A DNA stretch of 64,000 nt. Source: Phycisphaerae bacterium (GTDB taxonomy: Bacteria; Planctomycetota; Phycisphaerae; Sedimentisphaerales; Anaerobacaceae). Positions 7,835 to 18,138 of the stretch are shown one piece after another (position 1 is the stretch's first letter; the number at the start of each line of letters is the position of its first letter). The stretch lies in the NCBI GenBank assembly GCA_028714255.1, contig JAQTMR010000002.1, forward strand, positions 1 through 64,000, read 5' to 3'. A model generated the notes under the pieces. It saw only the letters and a program-made list of their open reading frames with translations. It searched no databases and was not told the DNA's origin. Position numbers and translations under genes: made by a program.

Positions 7835-8752
7835 TTACTTCAGGCCGAAGTGTGCCGGATAACGGTATTTGACCAGGTACAGTGCCGTCAACGCCTGTAT
7901 CGTGGCATGTTGGTTGCTTGCCGGAGTAGTAAAACCAAATACAGGCCTCCTGTTTGAAGTAAAACAAAACCACCTGTCATTCCACCCCCCATCAGGTAAC
8001 TGATTGGCAATTATCCTTTCCACCCATCGCCGGCGAATTTTCTCTGGAAAGCCGGCCCTTAAAACAAACGCAACTTTCTGGATATAAACATCCACCACCG
8101 CCACATCGAAAACAAGCTCGCCGCTCAGCCGCTCACAAAGATGTTCTATGATTTCGTCAAATCTTTCATCTGACCTTCCGCTCCTTTTTTTTAACGTAAC
8201 CAGGGCGTTGAGCTGGTGCGTAAGCTGCCGCCGGTGCCACCGCTGCGGGTCGAACAAGTGCATCTCTTCGGGAGTTATTTTTGCCTCTCCCGCTGCTATC
8301 GCATACAAAACCCACTTATTATCTATGGGCTCGTTTTCAATCATTTTATTCAACTCCAGCACATCCACAGGCCAGTTCGGGTCTATCAGCCGCTTCCAGC
8401 ATTCGGGCCGGCTCCTTGCAGCCAGAAAATTCCCGACAATCTCCTCGAATAACGGATTGGCTCTCGCCTCATCACATTCACTGAGCATCTTCAGAAGCGC
8501 AACATTTTTCCTCACTAAAATATCTATCCTGTGACTTTTAACCCAACCCTCCGCCGATTCTATCGCCGTATCCACGCGCCTTGCAAAAACAGCATCACTA
8601 ACAACGGAAACATTGTTATAAAGCAGTGCTGCCGCACCGGACATAATTATTAAAACAGCCAAAACAAGCCCGGCTGTCGCCGCCTTGCGCAAAATCGGAT
8701 GCTTGGCTTTTGTGCCGCCTTGTTCATCTGATGATTTGTGTTCGTTATCCAT
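7835..8752 (-). CDS. Membrane-anchored hypothetical protein with alpha/alpha-toroid-like C-terminus
   Basis: A 305-aa protein. A polar N-terminus precedes one transmembrane helix (about residues 27-47, AGLVLAVLIIMSGAAALLY); the rest is predicted extracytoplasmic and helical. Near the C-terminus, ANQLPDGGWNDRWFCF and SNQHATIQALTALYLVKYRY resemble the QxxDGGW and HAT-x-A-LxAL repeats of terpene-cyclase/prenyltransferase-like alpha/alpha toroids. No catalytic motif was seen. The start codon overlaps the stop of the upstream gene (8745-8752), so the two are translationally coupled and probably work together at the membrane. Confidence 0.6.
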   Translation of the reverse strand: MDNEHKSSDEQGGTKAKHPILRKAATAGLVLAVLIIMSGAAALLYNNVSVVSDAVFARRVDTAIESAEGWVKSHRIDILVRKNVALLKMLSECDEARANPLFEEIVGNFLAARSRPECWKRLIDPNWPVDVLELNKMIENEPIDNKWVLYAIAAGEAKITPEEMHLFDPQRWHRRQLTHQLNALVTLKKRSGRSDERFDEIIEHLCERLSGELVFDVAVVDVYIQKVAFVLRAGFPEKIRRRWVERIIANQLPDGGWNDRWFCFTSNRRPVFGFTTPASNQHATIQALTALYLVKYRYPAHFGLK

Positions 8753-9248
8753 TTAGCTGCTTCTGTCCCCGGCCCTTTTCTTTAACCGGGCCGAAACATA
8801 TAAGCGAAGTAAGAATCAAAAGACCGCCCGCTGAAAAAAGAATTATCCGCCTCGATGGTTCGCTGCACCTGACAATCCACTCGGGCAATTCCGCCCCCGA
8901 TTGCTGCCGCTCCAAATCCTTCGCCAAAACCTTGCGGGCGGCATCCAATTGCTCAGCCGTCACTTCAGGATAAATAGTGTTCGCGTCGTTTGGTTCAATC
9001 CCCAGAGCCGCAGGAGCAATGCGTTCGACAAGGCCGGGATTCTCCCCCAACTGCTTCAGCAGCGCATCGTAATCGGTATTGAGCGACTCCAGCTTGCCTA
9101 AGGCCTCTTCCGCCGATGCCAAAAGCTGTTTGCTTCGATAGTACTCGAGCAAATCATCATAGAGGACAGCTCCTGCCAGCGCCGCCGTGCCTATGCTGAA
9201 AAAAATAACAAACAAAATCATTCGCAGGATATTTTGACTTCGCAACAT
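8745..9248 (-). CDS. Two-transmembrane hypothetical protein
   Basis: A 167-aa protein. An N-terminal helix (MILFVIFFSIGTAALAGAVLY) and a C-terminal helix (IILFSAGGLLILTSLICFG) bracket an acidic extracytoplasmic domain of about 95 residues (coiled-coil-like KQLLASAEEALGKLESL...). Start chosen at ATG 9248, preceded by GGCGGA at 7-nt spacing; an in-frame ATG at 9278 is an alternative. Coupled to the 305-aa gene by an 8-bp overlap. Family not recognised. Confidence 0.55.
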   Translation of the reverse strand: MLRSQNILRMILFVIFFSIGTAALAGAVLYDDLLEYYRSKQLLASAEEALGKLESLNTDYDALLKQLGENPGLVERIAPAALGIEPNDANTIYPEVTAEQLDAARKVLAKDLERQQSGAELPEWIVRCSEPSRRIILFSAGGLLILTSLICFGPVKEKGRGQKQLNG

Positions 9249-9310
9249 TAAAAATCCGCCAAAGAAAAAGTTAACCACGAATGAACACGAATTAACCAGA
9301 ATTCAAAAAT

Positions 9311-9340
9311 ATTTAGCCCCCAGTTTTACTGGGGGTTTCT
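9311..9340. repeat. TTTAGC-type hairpin repeat
   Basis: ATTTAGCCCCCAG-ttttac-TGGGGGTTTCT: the TTTAGCCC opening and GGGTTT closing match hairpins at 18943, 19063 and 40893. Just to its right, 9273-9300 carries TTAACCACGAATGAACACG, the reverse complement of the TTCGTGGTTAA words at 20310-20350 and 42800-42837. Confidence 0.65.
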
Positions 9341-9515
9341 AATAAAGTGTAAATCCCGTCTTAATCCACGTCAAATATAAATTTGCGCAAGCCCATCGAC
9401 AGAATTTGCCGCCATTCCCCAACCTTCTCATACTTACCTTTCGATTGCCTGCTCCTATAACAAGAAGTGCGATAGAGGGCCATACCCTGCACAGGACGGT
9501 AAATGGAAAACAACC

Positions 9516-9818
9516 TCACTGGTTCTTCTTCTTTAGGTTGTAGGAACATTCAGGGCAAAGCATCTGGCCGGAATCTATTTTTTTGAGCAGAGTTTCGTCA
9601 AAATTTTCGTTACACCCGTCGCATAACGGCAAAGAGGCGTCGTCCTCGGCAGAGTTTGAACTTTGCTTCTGAATAGCAGAATAGATATTTTTAAGAAATG
9701 TTTCTATCTCGTTGATTTTAAATAACCAACGTATGATTGCGACTATAGCTGCGATTACAAAAGCTACGCAGACCAAAGCAAAAATGACTAAAAGCAGTAT
9801 TAAGATACCATCGTCCAT
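9516..9818 (-). CDS. Small membrane protein with C-terminal zinc-ribbon-like motif
   Basis: A 100-aa protein. The N-terminal MDDGILILLLVIFALVCVAFVIAAIVAIIRWLF is one long hydrophobic segment. It is followed by an amphipathic linker and two CxxC knuckles (LCDGCNENF and LCPECSYNL) about 25 residues apart, fitting a zinc ribbon. ATG 9818 has GAGAGGACTG upstream. A longer frame reaching 9992 exists, but its extra N-terminus is poor. Function unknown; the gene lies alone between eno and the two-gene membrane cluster. Confidence 0.5.
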   Translation of the reverse strand: MDDGILILLLVIFALVCVAFVIAAIVAIIRWLFKINEIETFLKNIYSAIQKQSSNSAEDDASLPLCDGCNENFDETLLKKIDSGQMLCPECSYNLKKKNQ

Positions 9819-10068
9819 CAGTCCTCTCTCGTTTTCCCCTTCTGCGGACTCTGAAATAGCCACCCCCCGGCAAATTATGGGGCAAACTTGACAAATGGCA
9901 CCGGAAATAAGGGTATCCGTGTCTTGCCAGAGGGCTTCCATACTACAATGGGAATTATAACAAATCCCGGCGATTAAAGCCAAGCAAAACACTGCCCAGG
10001 GAATTGCCTTATCGCAACCGTAGGCGAAGCTGGGGCGGATTTCGTGCTTTGAAATTTTCTTTTCTGTT

Positions 10069-11592
<1,524 letters not shown>

Positions 11593-11621
11593 TTGACAAC
11601 TCCTCTGCCGACTGATATAAT
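11593..11621 (+). promoter_or_regulatory. Consensus sigma-70 promoter for the lipoprotein-cdaA-ybbR operon
   Basis: TTGACA (11593-11598), a 17-bp spacer and TATAAT (11616-11621) form a perfect consensus promoter about 150 bp before the first CDS, leaving a long leader. Confidence 0.8.
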
Positions 11622-11646
11622 GGTTTTAGCTTCGGAGGTATTTGTA

Positions 11647-11746
11647 TTCGCCTATGGCGAAGACCTTTGCAGGTCGGGTGATGTTAAAAGGGGCTGCCGT
11701 TTTGACGGGGCCTGATAACCTCGTCTGGAAGACAGGCTGGGGTTAT
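11647..11746 (+). promoter_or_regulatory. Structured 5' leader of the cdaA operon
   Basis: Four hairpins follow each other: TTCGCC-tat-GGCGAA (11647-11661), GACCT-ttgc-AGGTC (11662-11675), GGC..CCGT-tttg-ACGG.GCC (11692-11712), and ATAACC...GGTTAT (11715-11746). There is no T-run before the CDS at 11770. I do not recognise a known riboswitch. It may be a regulatory RNA or only a stable leader. Confidence 0.4.
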
Positions 11747-11769
11747 TAAATCTCAAAAGGGAAAAAATA

Positions 11770-12042
11770 ATGAAAAACGCTTTCGTTCGGACGATTTCGA
11801 GTATCGTCAGGGGTATCAAACGCACATCTTCTTTGCTATTGGCCGGCCTTTTATTTATCTCGGTTTTTTGCCTCGTCGGTTGTGAACAGCATGGCGAAAC
11901 CGCGGACAAGGGCCATCGCAGACATCTGCGAAATCTCTCCATCAACGAGCAAAGCTTGATGTCCGACTTGGACCGTGCCCTGCTCAACGACAGACCGAGC
12001 AGGCTCACAGAAAAAAGGATACCACCGGATATCAGTAATTAA
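11770..12042 (+). CDS. Small putative lipoprotein
   Basis: A 90-aa protein. The hydrophobic stretch SSLLLAGLLFISVFCLVGC ends in a lipobox (LVGC, about residue 38), followed by a short charged tail (EQHGETADKGHRRHLRNLSINEQSLMSDLDRALL). An AAAAGGGAAAAAATA region precedes the ATG. It is the first gene after a consensus promoter and lies 68 bp before cdaA, so it is probably cotranscribed. No family is recognised. Confidence 0.55.
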   Translation: MKNAFVRTISSIVRGIKRTSSLLLAGLLFISVFCLVGCEQHGETADKGHRRHLRNLSINEQSLMSDLDRALLNDRPSRLTEKRIPPDISN

Positions 12043-12110
12043 CAATCGCACGGACGGGCAAACCCAAAAGCCTTTTACCGCCTTTGGGAATCTGCAAAGG
12101 GATTTGACCA

Positions 12111-12971
12111 GTGGAAACACTCATCGATTATTTCAGCCGAGTGGCAAGGTATGATTGGTGGGTCGTTGCTATTGAACTGCTTCTTATAGGCCTGGTTGTT
12201 TACTGGGCCGTTGACTTCCTCGAAGGAACCCGCGGGGAAAGATTGTTCCACGGCGTTATGTTCATCCTCATCGCGGGCTTTCTAATCTTAAAATTAGTCG
12301 TCGGACGCTTTGCCTTCGAGCGCCTGCAGTATCTCTACAACGGCTTCTTGATTGCCGTTTTAATTATCGCCGTCGCAGCATTTCAGCCGGAAATAAGAAG
12401 GGCTCTAATGCGAATAGGACGAACCGATTTCCTCGCACGCTCGTCACGCCTGCTCTCAAGAAGCGCAGAAGAGATAATCGCCGCCGTAACCGGACTTGCC
12501 GCTATTAAAACCGGAGCTATTATTGTTATTGAAAGACAAGTCGCTCTCGGAGAATTTATAGAAACAGGAGTTAGTCTCGACGCCAAAGTTACCGCCGAAT
12601 TAATCAAAACTATTTTTTACCCCGGCACCTCGCTTCACGATATGTCGCTTATAATCCGGGGAGATAGAATTGTCGCCGCGGGCGTACAACTGCCCCTGGC
12701 TGAAGCAGGCAGCGTGGACGGCACAGAACTCGGCTCTCGACACCGTGCCGCCATCGGAATAACAACCGGTTCCGACGCTATCTGCCTGGTGATATCCGAG
12801 GAAACAGGCGTCATCTCCGTTGCTCAAAACGGAACCCTGACCAGAAATCTCGACGAACTTCAGTTGAGAAATTGCTTAATCGGCACAATGGACGAAACAA
12901 AGCCGATTATCGAAAAAATCTTGAAATTCTCCAGAAGAAGCGGCGACCAAAAAACCAATGACTCCGTATAG
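12111..12971 (+). CDS. cdaA: Diadenylate cyclase CdaA-like membrane protein with altered DGA motif
   Basis: A 286-aa protein. Three N-terminal transmembrane helices (about 17-35, 45-63, 76-91) precede a DisA_N/DAC domain. The RHR motif is intact (GSRHRAAIG, R210-H211-R212), as is VISEETGVISVAQNG. The DGA motif, normally LHDGAVII, here reads LHDMSLII (D177-M178-S179): the catalytic Asp is kept but Gly-Ala is replaced. CdaA makes c-di-AMP from two ATP at the membrane and is usually followed by its YbbR-domain regulator CdaR, as here. GTG start at 12111. The altered motif leaves activity uncertain. Confidence 0.88.
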   Translation: METLIDYFSRVARYDWWVVAIELLLIGLVVYWAVDFLEGTRGERLFHGVMFILIAGFLILKLVVGRFAFERLQYLYNGFLIAVLIIAVAAFQPEIRRALMRIGRTDFLARSSRLLSRSAEEIIAAVTGLAAIKTGAIIVIERQVALGEFIETGVSLDAKVTAELIKTIFYPGTSLHDMSLIIRGDRIVAAGVQLPLAEAGSVDGTELGSRHRAAIGITTGSDAICLVISEETGVISVAQNGTLTRNLDELQLRNCLIGTMDETKPIIEKILKFSRRSGDQKTNDSV

Positions 12972-13024
12972 TAACGGTCACTGGAGACATTAAATATTTT
13001 TTGTTGCGTTTGGCAGCTTGAAAA

Positions 13025-14074
13025 ATGGTGAAAAAAAAAGTCAATTACGGAAAAATACTGGCTGTTGTCTTCATAACGGTCTTGATTTGGGTATGGGCGG
13101 ACCTCGCGTTGGATGAGTCGTTCTCCGTCACTAATATTAACATAAATATCACCAAATCTGCCAATCCGGACCTCTGGGTAAGTTTCAGCAACGCTTCATC
13201 TGTGCCTATTAATAAGATAGCCCTCAGGGGGCCGGCCTCGAAGGTCGCAGATGTAAAGAGAAGATTGAACGACGGCTCGCTTGTCCTTAAATTCTTCCTC
13301 GGGCCCGAACAGACCGAAATAATCGCAAGTCCCGGCGAACACAACCTGAATATGCTGACCTTCCTGAGACAAAGCGACCAGATAAAACAGCTCGGCCTTA
13401 CGGTGCAATCCTGCGAGCCGGAAACCGTCTCGGTAAATGTTGTTCGGCTCGTTAAAAAACTGCTGACTATAACCTGCATCGACGAAACTCAGAACGTGAT
13501 AAAGACCGTGAACATTGACCCGAAACAACTCGACGCATTTGTGCCCGAAGACTGGAGCGGAGAAAAACTCACCGCAAACGTTAAGCTCACCCGAAGGGAA
13601 ATCGACCAGGCCAGATTGGCTGCCGTCGAAAAAACACCTTTTATCGAGCTTGCTCCCGGACAAACCAGAGACCTGCAGGCAACCGTGAAAATCGCCCTCC
13701 CGCCAGAAGAGGACCTGCTCGCCGACTATACCATAACATCCGCAAGATTGAGATTCTCACTAAGCCTCAACACGCAGGGAAAATACAAGGTCGTCGTAGA
13801 TAACCTTGACGAAGTGATACGAACAATTACCATCAGGGCCACCGCGGACGCCAAACGTGCCTACGAAAAAATGCCTTACCAGGTTACTTTGCAGATTGAC
13901 GATGAGGATGTCGTTTCCACCGAGCCTCTAAGAAGAAATCTCGTTTACAACTTTCCGGAAGAATACGTTCGCAAGGACGATATCAGGCTGAACCAGCAGC
14001 CCGTTACCGCAAGATTTAAGCTGATACCTCTGACTCTTGCCCCCGCCGAAACCCCGCCGGCCATAGGACAATAA
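13025..14074 (+). CDS. YbbR-domain protein (CdaR-like)
   Basis: A 349-aa protein. An N-terminal transmembrane helix (ILAVVFITVLIWVWADLAL) is followed by an extracytoplasmic region of repeated YbbR-like beta modules. Examples are VPINKIALRGPASKVADVKRRL and the PETVSVNVVRL repeat end. In Firmicutes the YbbR protein CdaR binds and modulates CdaA, and the cdaA-ybbR order is conserved. ATG 13025 lies 53 bp after cdaA. The 3' end is convergent with cstA, 22 bp away. Confidence 0.8.
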   Translation: MVKKKVNYGKILAVVFITVLIWVWADLALDESFSVTNININITKSANPDLWVSFSNASSVPINKIALRGPASKVADVKRRLNDGSLVLKFFLGPEQTEIIASPGEHNLNMLTFLRQSDQIKQLGLTVQSCEPETVSVNVVRLVKKLLTITCIDETQNVIKTVNIDPKQLDAFVPEDWSGEKLTANVKLTRREIDQARLAAVEKTPFIELAPGQTRDLQATVKIALPPEEDLLADYTITSARLRFSLSLNTQGKYKVVVDNLDEVIRTITIRATADAKRAYEKMPYQVTLQIDDEDVVSTEPLRRNLVYNFPEEYVRKDDIRLNQQPVTARFKLIPLTLAPAETPPAIGQ

Positions 14075-14096
14075 CCCCCCGCATCGTTTTGCTGTA

Positions 14097-15728
14097 TCAG
14101 GCAAAAATTACCTTCCTGACCGTCCTGTACGCCTCGATAATCAAAACTATCGCCAGCAGCAGCAATATGCCCGCGATAACCCCAATCACCGAGAACCTGT
14201 ACTTTAGAAGCAGCAACACCAACGCCCACACCGTCATAACATTCATAAAAATCATCGGGCCGATTACGAAACCGATTTTCCTGCCGGTCTTTTTCAACCA
14301 GACCGCGACAACCAAAAGAACCAGGCCCGCCAATAGCTGGTTGGTCGCGCCGAATACGGGCCAAATCGCCTTCCACGCCGGTATAGGATTGCCGGCAGGG
14401 TCCTTCAAAGTCACCATAACAAAAAACGCCGGAAGCGCCAGTGTCCCCAGCGTCGATATGTATCGCGAAGAACCGCCTTTCAGGCCGAAGAACTCCTCGA
14501 ATACGTACCTGCCCAGACGAGTAGCGGTATCGAGCGTTGTCAGGACAAAAGCCGATAGCGCCAATAGCCCGAACGAAACACCTAACGCCGGCGATGCGCC
14601 AAATACCGAAAAAAACCTGCCCATCCCTTCGCCATAGATAACCAGCGGAACTTTCTTCGTAATCGGGTCGTCTTTCACGAGTATCATAACCGTGACAAGG
14701 GCGATGACCGCTACGATACCTTCGATTAGCATCGCTCCGTATCCGATGAACTTCACATCGGATTCCTTGTCTATTTGCTTCGAGCTTGTCCCAGACGCGA
14801 CCAGCGAGTGAAAACCGGAACACGCCCCGCAGGCAACCGTGATAAACAACATCGGAAAAAGCGTCCCCAAATCAGCGCTGTTCCACCCCTTGAACGCCGG
14901 GTAGTTAATTTGCAGCCCACCTAACAGTATCCCCGCGAAACCTCCCAGAACCGAGCCGTAGAGAAGGAATGAGGACAGATAGTCCCTCGGCTGAAGCAAA
15001 AACCACACGGGCAGGGTCGATGCAAGGAAACAATAAATAATCAGCACTACCGACCATACCTTTTTCGGGTCCCATGCAATGACACCGTTGATTGCTTCTG
15101 CATTTATGGGCATCTGTTGACCGAGCCAGACAGAGAAAAAAACCAACGGCACAAAAATCAACGACGCGGGCAAAACCCCTATCTTGAGTCGATACACGCT
15201 TACGCCGAAACCGATTGCCAGAACGATAAACAAAAGTGACGACGATGCGACCCCGCCGTTTTCAACAAATGACGCCGCCGTCAAATCGGCAAAAACACCC
15301 AGAACGTAAACCAGCGAAAACCAGATGAACGCCAAAAACAGCTTCCAGGCCAAAGGTGACATGTATTCCCTCGCGACCTCGGCAATGCACCTGGCCCTGT
15401 GACGCACCGACGCAATCAACGCAGAGAAATCGTGTACCCCACCGATAAATATCGAACCAAGAATAATCCACGCCAGCACAGGAGCCCACCCGAACGCCAG
15501 AGCAGCAATCACCGGCCCGACAATCGGACCGGCGCCGGCTATCGACGAAAAATGATGACCCAGCAGTATCGCCCTGTGCGCAGGTACACGGTCTATACCG
15601 TCATAATCCGTGTGGCTGGGCGTCGGCCTGCCGTCGTCTATCCCGTATCGCTTTACTAAAAACCGCCCGTATATTGCGTACGCTAGCAAAAACAAAACCG
15701 TCGCACCAAGAAATATTAACGCTAACAT
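14097..15728 (-). CDS. cstA: Carbon starvation protein CstA family transporter
   Basis: A 543-aa polytopic membrane protein. The N-terminal AYAIYGRFLVKRYGIDDGRPTPSHTDYDGIDRVPAH and LLGHHFSSIAGAGPIVGPVIAALAFGW are hallmark CstA segments, as are GGVHDFSALIASVRHRARCIAEVAREY and the central GFHSLVASGTSSKQIDKESD. About 16 hydrophobic helices are visible. Family members take up peptides or pyruvate; substrate unknown here. It lies 75 bp after der on the same strand and could be cotranscribed with it. Confidence 0.92.
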   Translation of the reverse strand: MLALIFLGATVLFLLAYAIYGRFLVKRYGIDDGRPTPSHTDYDGIDRVPAHRAILLGHHFSSIAGAGPIVGPVIAALAFGWAPVLAWIILGSIFIGGVHDFSALIASVRHRARCIAEVAREYMSPLAWKLFLAFIWFSLVYVLGVFADLTAASFVENGGVASSSLLFIVLAIGFGVSVYRLKIGVLPASLIFVPLVFFSVWLGQQMPINAEAINGVIAWDPKKVWSVVLIIYCFLASTLPVWFLLQPRDYLSSFLLYGSVLGGFAGILLGGLQINYPAFKGWNSADLGTLFPMLFITVACGACSGFHSLVASGTSSKQIDKESDVKFIGYGAMLIEGIVAVIALVTVMILVKDDPITKKVPLVIYGEGMGRFFSVFGASPALGVSFGLLALSAFVLTTLDTATRLGRYVFEEFFGLKGGSSRYISTLGTLALPAFFVMVTLKDPAGNPIPAWKAIWPVFGATNQLLAGLVLLVVAVWLKKTGRKIGFVIGPMIFMNVMTVWALVLLLLKYRFSVIGVIAGILLLLAIVLIIEAYRTVRKVIFA

Positions 15729-15803
15729 CTAACGCTCCTGAATATTTCTAAAATCGCAGACAAAAGCTCTTACGCTCTAAAAATCATTATATCATATTAT
15801 TGC

Positions 15804-17135
15804 CTATACTCGCTCTTCTCTTCTGTGCGCACGCGCTAATAATTTTATCGGCACCTCGCCTACCGGCAGCAGCTCTCGCAGCCTGCCGATAATAAATCTG
15901 CGATGATTTTCGTCGAAAAGCTCCGGATTATTCACGAACATCAGTAGAGTAACAGGATTGACCGACACCTGCGTGGCATAGTAAATATTCGGACGCCCGC
16001 TACTGCTTCGTTTGCCCGCGCTCATACTTTCTGACTTTATCGACTCGAACGCCTTGTTCAGTCTGCCGGTAGTTATCCACCTCGTCGTCTGCCCGAAAAT
16101 CTCCGTCGCCAAATCCAGAACGCTCTGAACGTTCTTCGATTCCGTCGCCGTCGTAAAAGCTATCGGAGCATACCTCAAACCCGGCAGCAATTTTGTTAAA
16201 TACTCCTCGTACGCACCGGTAACAGTTATCTCCTTCGCGAGGTCCCACTTGTTGATAATTATAATACAGCTTTTGTACTCTTCGGCGATGAACCCGCCTA
16301 TTTTCTTGTCAACATCAGAAATCTTCGCCGTCGCGTCAATCATAAACAGCACAACGTCCGCACGCTGAATCGACCTGGTCGCGCGAACATAGCTGTAAAA
16401 CTCGATACTGTCCGCCATCCTGCTTTTTTTTCTCACCCCCGCCGTGTCGATAACAACTATCGTCTTGCCGTCTTTCTCTATCCGCACGTCAATCGCGTCT
16501 CTTGTTGTCCCCGGCGTCTCGCTGACTATCACACGCTCCGAACCCGCCATAGCGTTTATCAATGAGCTCTTGCCGACGTTCTGCTTGCCCACTATCGCCA
16601 ACTTCATCACAGGCGTCCTCGGTTTGTCCGACTCGACGCCCGAAAGCCCCTCGAAAACCCTGCCAAGCAATACCTGCTTGTTAAGATTGTTCGTCGCCGA
16701 AACACAGATAAATTCACCGAACCCCAATTTCGCAAACTCACCCGCCGCCGGAAATATCCCCGCGTTATCCGCCTTGTTGGCGACCCCGATAACAGTAAGC
16801 TTGCCCCTGCGCAGAAGCTGCGCTATCCTCTCATCTAACGGCACGACCCCCTGCCGAATATCAACCACAAACAGCACGATATCCGCCGACTCTATCGCCG
16901 TAACAATCTGCTGCTCGATATGCTCGCTCAACTGCTGCACATCGACTATCCCGTATCCGCCCGTATCAATCAACTCGAAGTATTTATCGCCCCTTGCGAT
17001 AATGGTGCTAACGCGGTCCCTCGTAACACCCGCCGTAGGCTCGACAATACTTATCATCTCGCCCGCAAGCGCATTGAACAGACTGCTCTTGCCAACGTTA
17101 GGCCGACCAATTATCGCTACTACAGGTAACGCCAT
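15804..17135 (-). CDS. der: Ribosome biogenesis GTPase Der (EngA)
   Basis: A 443-aa protein with two tandem GTPase domains. Domain 1: GRPNVGKSSLFN (G1), DTGGY (G3) and NKAD (G4). Domain 2: GKQNVGKSSLINAM (G1), DTAGVRKKSRM (G3) and NKWDLAKE (G4). A C-terminal KH-like domain begins near FESIKSESMSAG and ends with IGRLRELLPVGEVPIKLLARAHRREE. Der acts in 50S subunit assembly. Length and domain order are canonical. Confidence 0.95.
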   Translation of the reverse strand: MALPVVAIIGRPNVGKSSLFNALAGEMISIVEPTAGVTRDRVSTIIARGDKYFELIDTGGYGIVDVQQLSEHIEQQIVTAIESADIVLFVVDIRQGVVPLDERIAQLLRRGKLTVIGVANKADNAGIFPAAGEFAKLGFGEFICVSATNNLNKQVLLGRVFEGLSGVESDKPRTPVMKLAIVGKQNVGKSSLINAMAGSERVIVSETPGTTRDAIDVRIEKDGKTIVVIDTAGVRKKSRMADSIEFYSYVRATRSIQRADVVLFMIDATAKISDVDKKIGGFIAEEYKSCIIIINKWDLAKEITVTGAYEEYLTKLLPGLRYAPIAFTTATESKNVQSVLDLATEIFGQTTRWITTGRLNKAFESIKSESMSAGKRSSSGRPNIYYATQVSVNPVTLLMFVNNPELFDENHRRFIIGRLRELLPVGEVPIKLLARAHRREERV

Positions 17136-17290
17136 CTCTTTATTCTGTCTCCTGTCTTCTGACTACTGAATTCTCCCCTGCAATTCTACCAGAACAATCC
17201 CCAGACTTAAAGTCATTTAACTTTATCCAATTGCCGCCCGCGAAACTAACCTGTTGTGCCGAATAAGCGACTGCCTTATAATCCCTGCTT

Positions 17291-18103
17291 ATGATGAATT
17301 GGCTCGAAAACATCCATCCCGTTCTCCAGGCACTCGTCGCCGGAATCTTTACCTGGTCGGTAACCGCCACCGGTGCCGCCGCCGTATTCACCACCAAAAA
17401 ATTCAATCAAAAAATCCTCGACTCTATGCTCGGCTTCGCAGGCGGGGTCATGCTCGCCGCCAGCTTCTGGTCACTGCTCGCACCCGCCATCGAAATGTCC
17501 CAGGACAACAGCATCGCCCCCTGGGTACCCGCCGCCGTGGGTTTTCTATTGGGAACAATCTTCCTAAGAGTAATAGATAAAATACTGCCCCATCTCCATA
17601 TAGGCTTTCCCATCGAAGAAGCAGAGGGCATAAAAACTTCCTGGCAGCGAAGCACCCTGCTCGTCACCGCAATAACACTGCACAATATCCCCGAAGGCCT
17701 GGCTATAGGCGTCGCCTTCGGCGCAGTCGCAGCGGGATTCCCGTCCGCTACCCTGCCGGCAGCAATTGCATTGGCAATCGGAATAGGAATCCAGAACTTC
17801 CCCGAAGGTTTTGCCGTCTCAATCCCGCTTAGACGCGAAGGCATGTCCCGCCTGAAAAGTTTCTGGTATGGCCAGTTGTCCGCGATAGTAGAACCAATCG
17901 CCGCCGTTATCGGCGCCGCTGCCGTTATGCTGGCAAGACCCTTATTACCTTACGCACTCGCCTTCGCCGCCGGTGCTATGATTTTTGTCGTCGTTGAAGA
18001 AGTAATCCCCGAATCCCAGCGAAATAATAACACCGACCTCGCCACAACCGGGGCCGTATTGGGATTTCTCGTTATGATGATTCTCGACGTCGCGTTCGCT
18101 TAA
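17291..18103 (+). CDS. ZIP-family divalent metal transporter
   Basis: A 270-aa membrane protein with about eight hydrophobic helices. The conserved helix-IV motif [18 protein letters not shown] (here [17 protein letters not shown], about residues 134-150) and helix-[19 protein letters not shown] carry the His/Glu metal-site residues of ZIP/ZupT. A later [10 protein letters not shown] fits helix VI-VII. It is most similar in layout to the ZupT/GufA group (zinc/iron uptake). Tandem ATGs at 17291 and 17294. Confidence 0.9.
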   Translation: MMNWLENIHPVLQALVAGIFTWSVTATGAAAVFTTKKFNQKILDSMLGFAGGVMLAASFWSLLAPAIEMSQDNSIAPWVPAAVGFLLGTIFLRVIDKILPHLHIGFPIEEAEGIKTSWQRSTLLVTAITLHNIPEGLAIGVAFGAVAAGFPSATLPAAIALAIGIGIQNFPEGFAVSIPLRREGMSRLKSFWYGQLSAIVEPIAAVIGAAAVMLARPLLPYALAFAAGAMIFVVVEEVIPESQRNNNTDLATTGAVLGFLVMMILDVAFA

Positions 18104-18138
18104 GAACGAAATGAATTTGCAAAATAGGAAAGATAACT

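Noticed and set aside
9361-9549. 62-codon minus-strand frame overlapping the zinc-ribbon gene
   Set aside because: No SD, no recognisable motif and overlap with a better-supported gene.
11593-11769. c-di-AMP (ydaO-type) riboswitch before cdaA
   Set aside because: The stems do not match the ydaO consensus that I can recall, so only a generic leader is reported.
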